From positions 1 to 7,248 of the forward strand of contig CAKTXO010000071.1 in assembly GCA_934630985.1 (NCBI GenBank): DNA of 7,248 nucleotides. Direction: 5' to 3'. Within the stretch, counting starts at the first letter, position 1, and each line of letters starts with the position of its first letter. Below are positions 6,147 through 7,248 of this stretch, piece after piece. This DNA is from an uncultured Oscillospiraceae bacterium. GTDB lineage: Bacteria > Bacillota > Clostridia > Oscillospirales > Oscillospiraceae. The position numbers and the translations under genes were made by a program. Under the pieces are notes generated by a model. That model was not told the origin of the DNA. It saw only the letters and a list, made by a program, of their open reading frames with translations, and did no database searches.

Positions 6147-6529
6147 GTATTGGGAAATAGCACTCCGATTTCGCCGTATTTTCGGACTAAAAAGCCGGTT
6201 TTCAGCCGCTCTATGTAGGAAAAAGGCTCCTCCGGGACAATGGGCGCAAAGGTTCCTCCATCCGTTTCCTGCCGGGGCTCCAGAGAAAATTCCGGCTGTC
6301 CTTCCAGAAAGTGCTTGACAGGCACCCGGGTATCCAGCCCGAAGCCCCCGTCCATGGGAACCACCACTCCCAGATTCTCCCGCCTGCCGCCGCAGCTGAC
6401 ATAAAGTCTGCACACCACATCTCCGGTCAGCCGACACCGGCACTGGAACCGGTAGTAAAGCCCCTGCCGCTGCACCTGCACCCGGCCGGACTGCCGATGA
6501 CCAAAGTACACATCGTAATCTCCAACCAA
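6089..6529 (-). CDS. Small conserved-looking protein of unknown function
   Basis: I recognise the general look of this 146-residue protein as a hypothetical of gut Clostridia, but know no function. There is no signal peptide or membrane segment. The first part (about 4-85) alternates short beta-like strands, including GLYYRFQCRCRL (23-34), a central NLGVVVPMDGGFGLDTRVPVK (52-72), and a cysteine set at 30, 32, 40 and 46 that might bind metal or be incidental. The second part contains PIVPEEPFSYIERLKTGFL (96-114). The final 19 or so residues are Ser/Pro/Asn-rich and encoded opposite the 3' end of xth, so they may be a non-conserved tail. The start is inferred as TTG at 6529, with a GGGGG ribosome site (6542-6538); no ATG or GTG lies between it and the upstream in-frame stop. 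Protein-like composition and a strand-consistent frame support coding. Confidence 0.72.
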   Translation of the reverse strand: MVGDYDVYFGHRQSGRVQVQRQGLYYRFQCRCRLTGDVVCRLYVSCGGRRENLGVVVPMDGGFGLDTRVPVKHFLEGQPEFSLEPRQETDGGTFAPIVPEEPFSYIERLKTGFLVRKYGEIGVLFPNTQSDSSNPTGQWSEPKMSE

Positions 6530-6531
6530 TG

Positions 6532-6571
6532 AAAACGCCCCCTTGCCGCAACTCTATGCGGCAAGGGGGCG
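6532..6571 (-). terminator. Rho-independent terminator after the HD-domain gene
   Basis: A perfect 15-bp stem pairs 6536-6550 with 6557-6571 around a 6-base loop. On the minus strand it is followed by TTTT (6535-6532) and then CATTGG, so the U-run is short. It lies 11 bases after the HD gene stop at 6583. On the plus strand the trailing CTTATATTCTCTC is moderately T-rich, so it may also stop rightward transcripts leaving xth. Its 3' arm carries the proposed ribosome site of the next minus-strand gene. Confidence 0.75.
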
Positions 6572-6601
6572 CTTATATTCTCTCAAATCAGGGGTTGTCC
6601 G
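6572..6601 (-). promoter_or_regulatory. Possible weak promoter for the 6089-6529 gene
   Basis: On the minus strand, CGGACA (6601-6596, four of six bases), an 18-base spacer and TATAAG (6577-6572, five of six) would start transcription near 6565, inside the hairpin. Such a transcript would lack the full stem and leave the ribosome site open. The match is modest and may be chance. Confidence 0.35.
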
Positions 6602-7239
6602 TTGATTGTTAATTGGAACTGTAAGCCCAATCGCTCCGCCGCCTTCCGGCACAGCACCATCCGCTTCATGAAAATCTCGAAGTATTCCATCACCGAGCTG
6701 ACGGTGGTATCTACCACCAGCTCCAATGTCACGGTGTGTCTATCCAAATCCACACTCAGCTCGGATTTGGTAACGGAGTAATTCACCCGGTCATGGATAT
6801 CCTGGGAAATATCCGCGGTTTTCCGCACACGAGACCGGCGGACGTCGGACTTATCCGCCAGGAACAGGGCAGCCGCCACCGCGTTTACCGGGGTGCCGTT
6901 GCCCTCATCGTGGTTGCCGATAGCGGTGACGATGGTAGCGATCTCCTCCGGCGGGAAATTCATTCTGTCCAAAATTCGGAAAGCCATTACCGCGCCGCTC
7001 TGGCTGTGATCCACCCGATTGACAATGTTGCCGATGTCATGCAGATACCCGGCAATTCTGGCCAGCTCCACCGTCCGCTCAGGATAGCCAAGGGTTTTGA
7101 GAATATCCCCCGCCACCTGAGCCACCCGGGAAACGTGGGCAAAGCTGTGCTCCGTAAAGCCCAGAGCCTGCATGGAGGCATCGGCCTGGGTGATATATAC
7201 CCGAACCGCCGGATCCCGGCGGACTTCTTCAAATGTCAT
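6583..7239 (-). CDS. HD-domain protein (predicted phosphohydrolase)
   Basis: This 218-residue predicted cytosolic protein belongs to the HD superfamily of metal-dependent phosphohydrolases. Metal-ligand candidates are His35 (in HSFAHVSRV), the His67-Asp68 doublet in GYLHDIGN, His78, His110-Asp111 in GNHDEG, and Asp129 in LADKSDVRRSR. The order and spacing follow the HD pattern, and all ligands are present. A C-terminal alpha/beta region (about 150-218), containing VNYSVTKSELSVDLDRHTVTLEL-like strands and a helix with EIFMKRMVLCRKAAERLGL, is characteristic of a Clostridia-type family I recognise but whose substrate is unknown; nucleotide or phosphate-ester hydrolysis would be a general guess. 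The ATG at 7239 gives a normal-looking N terminus, with a weak purine-rich GAAAG upstream. The window ends 9 bases beyond, so a slightly longer start cannot be excluded, nor can its promoter be seen. Confidence 0.87.
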   Translation of the reverse strand: MTFEEVRRDPAVRVYITQADASMQALGFTEHSFAHVSRVAQVAGDILKTLGYPERTVELARIAGYLHDIGNIVNRVDHSQSGAVMAFRILDRMNFPPEEIATIVTAIGNHDEGNGTPVNAVAAALFLADKSDVRRSRVRKTADISQDIHDRVNYSVTKSELSVDLDRHTVTLELVVDTTVSSVMEYFEIFMKRMVLCRKAAERLGLQFQLTINGQPLI

Positions 7240-7248
7240 TTTTCTTTC

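Noticed and set aside
5169..6551. A 460-codon open frame on the minus strand opposite xth and the lipoprotein
   Set aside because: It is antisense to two clear genes and shows no domain; GC-rich codon bias commonly leaves such frames open.
1..7248. CRISPR array, toxin-antitoxin pair, defence system or insertion sequence
   Set aside because: No regularly spaced repeats, no transposase or defence-type domains, and no terminal inverted repeats were seen; the genes are envelope, signalling and repair functions.

Overview
The window is about 7.2 kb of GC-rich, tightly packed bacterial chromosome. It looks like a member of the Bacillota (class Clostridia), most likely a gut Oscillospiraceae/Ruminococcaceae relative. 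The reasons are a ComEA-type helix-hairpin-helix protein, a DacF-like S11 protein, a GerMN lipoprotein, a Clostridia-type HD protein, strong AGGAGG ribosome sites and SigA-type promoters. This placement is inferred from protein resemblance only. I see no mobile element, CRISPR array, phage gene or sign of recent transfer.

Left region, minus strand (1-2407): a tRNA-Thr(CGU) gene with encoded CCA lies at 1-76 and has its own perfect-consensus promoter at 96-124. The DNA between about 125 and 228 holds no gene and no convincing terminator. Next is a two-gene unit read leftward from a promoter at 2379-2407: a D,D-carboxypeptidase-like exported protein (807-2312), then a family 4 uracil-DNA glycosylase (229-807) whose start overlaps the upstream stop by one base. 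The carboxypeptidase homologue has lost the usual residue in all three of its catalytic motifs.

Centre, plus strand (2342-6146): a five-gene operon runs rightward from a promoter at 2342-2370. It encodes a short ComEA-like DNA-binding protein, an OmpR/PhoB-type response regulator, a membrane histidine kinase, a GerMN-domain lipoprotein, and exonuclease III/AP endonuclease. Gaps are 1 base or less, and the last three junctions overlap. The regulator-kinase-GerMN lipoprotein order recalls actinobacterial MtrA-MtrB-LpqB. The two operon promoters point at each other, and their -10 boxes form the arms of one near-perfect palindrome (2365-2384), so they probably compete.

Right region, minus strand (6089-7239): an HD-domain phosphohydrolase-like protein at the right edge is followed by a 15-bp GC-rich hairpin with a short U-run. 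A small protein of unknown function comes next (6089-6529), and its 3' end overlaps the end of the exonuclease gene on the opposite strand.

Taken together, the window pairs cell-envelope sensing (carboxypeptidase-like protein, two-component system, lipoprotein) with DNA-related functions (UDG, AP endonuclease, ComEA). UDG and AP endonuclease carry out consecutive steps of base-excision repair and sit in the two opposed operons. The most unusual signals are the degenerate carboxypeptidase, the palindromic face-to-face promoters, and the lipoprotein-linked two-component system.
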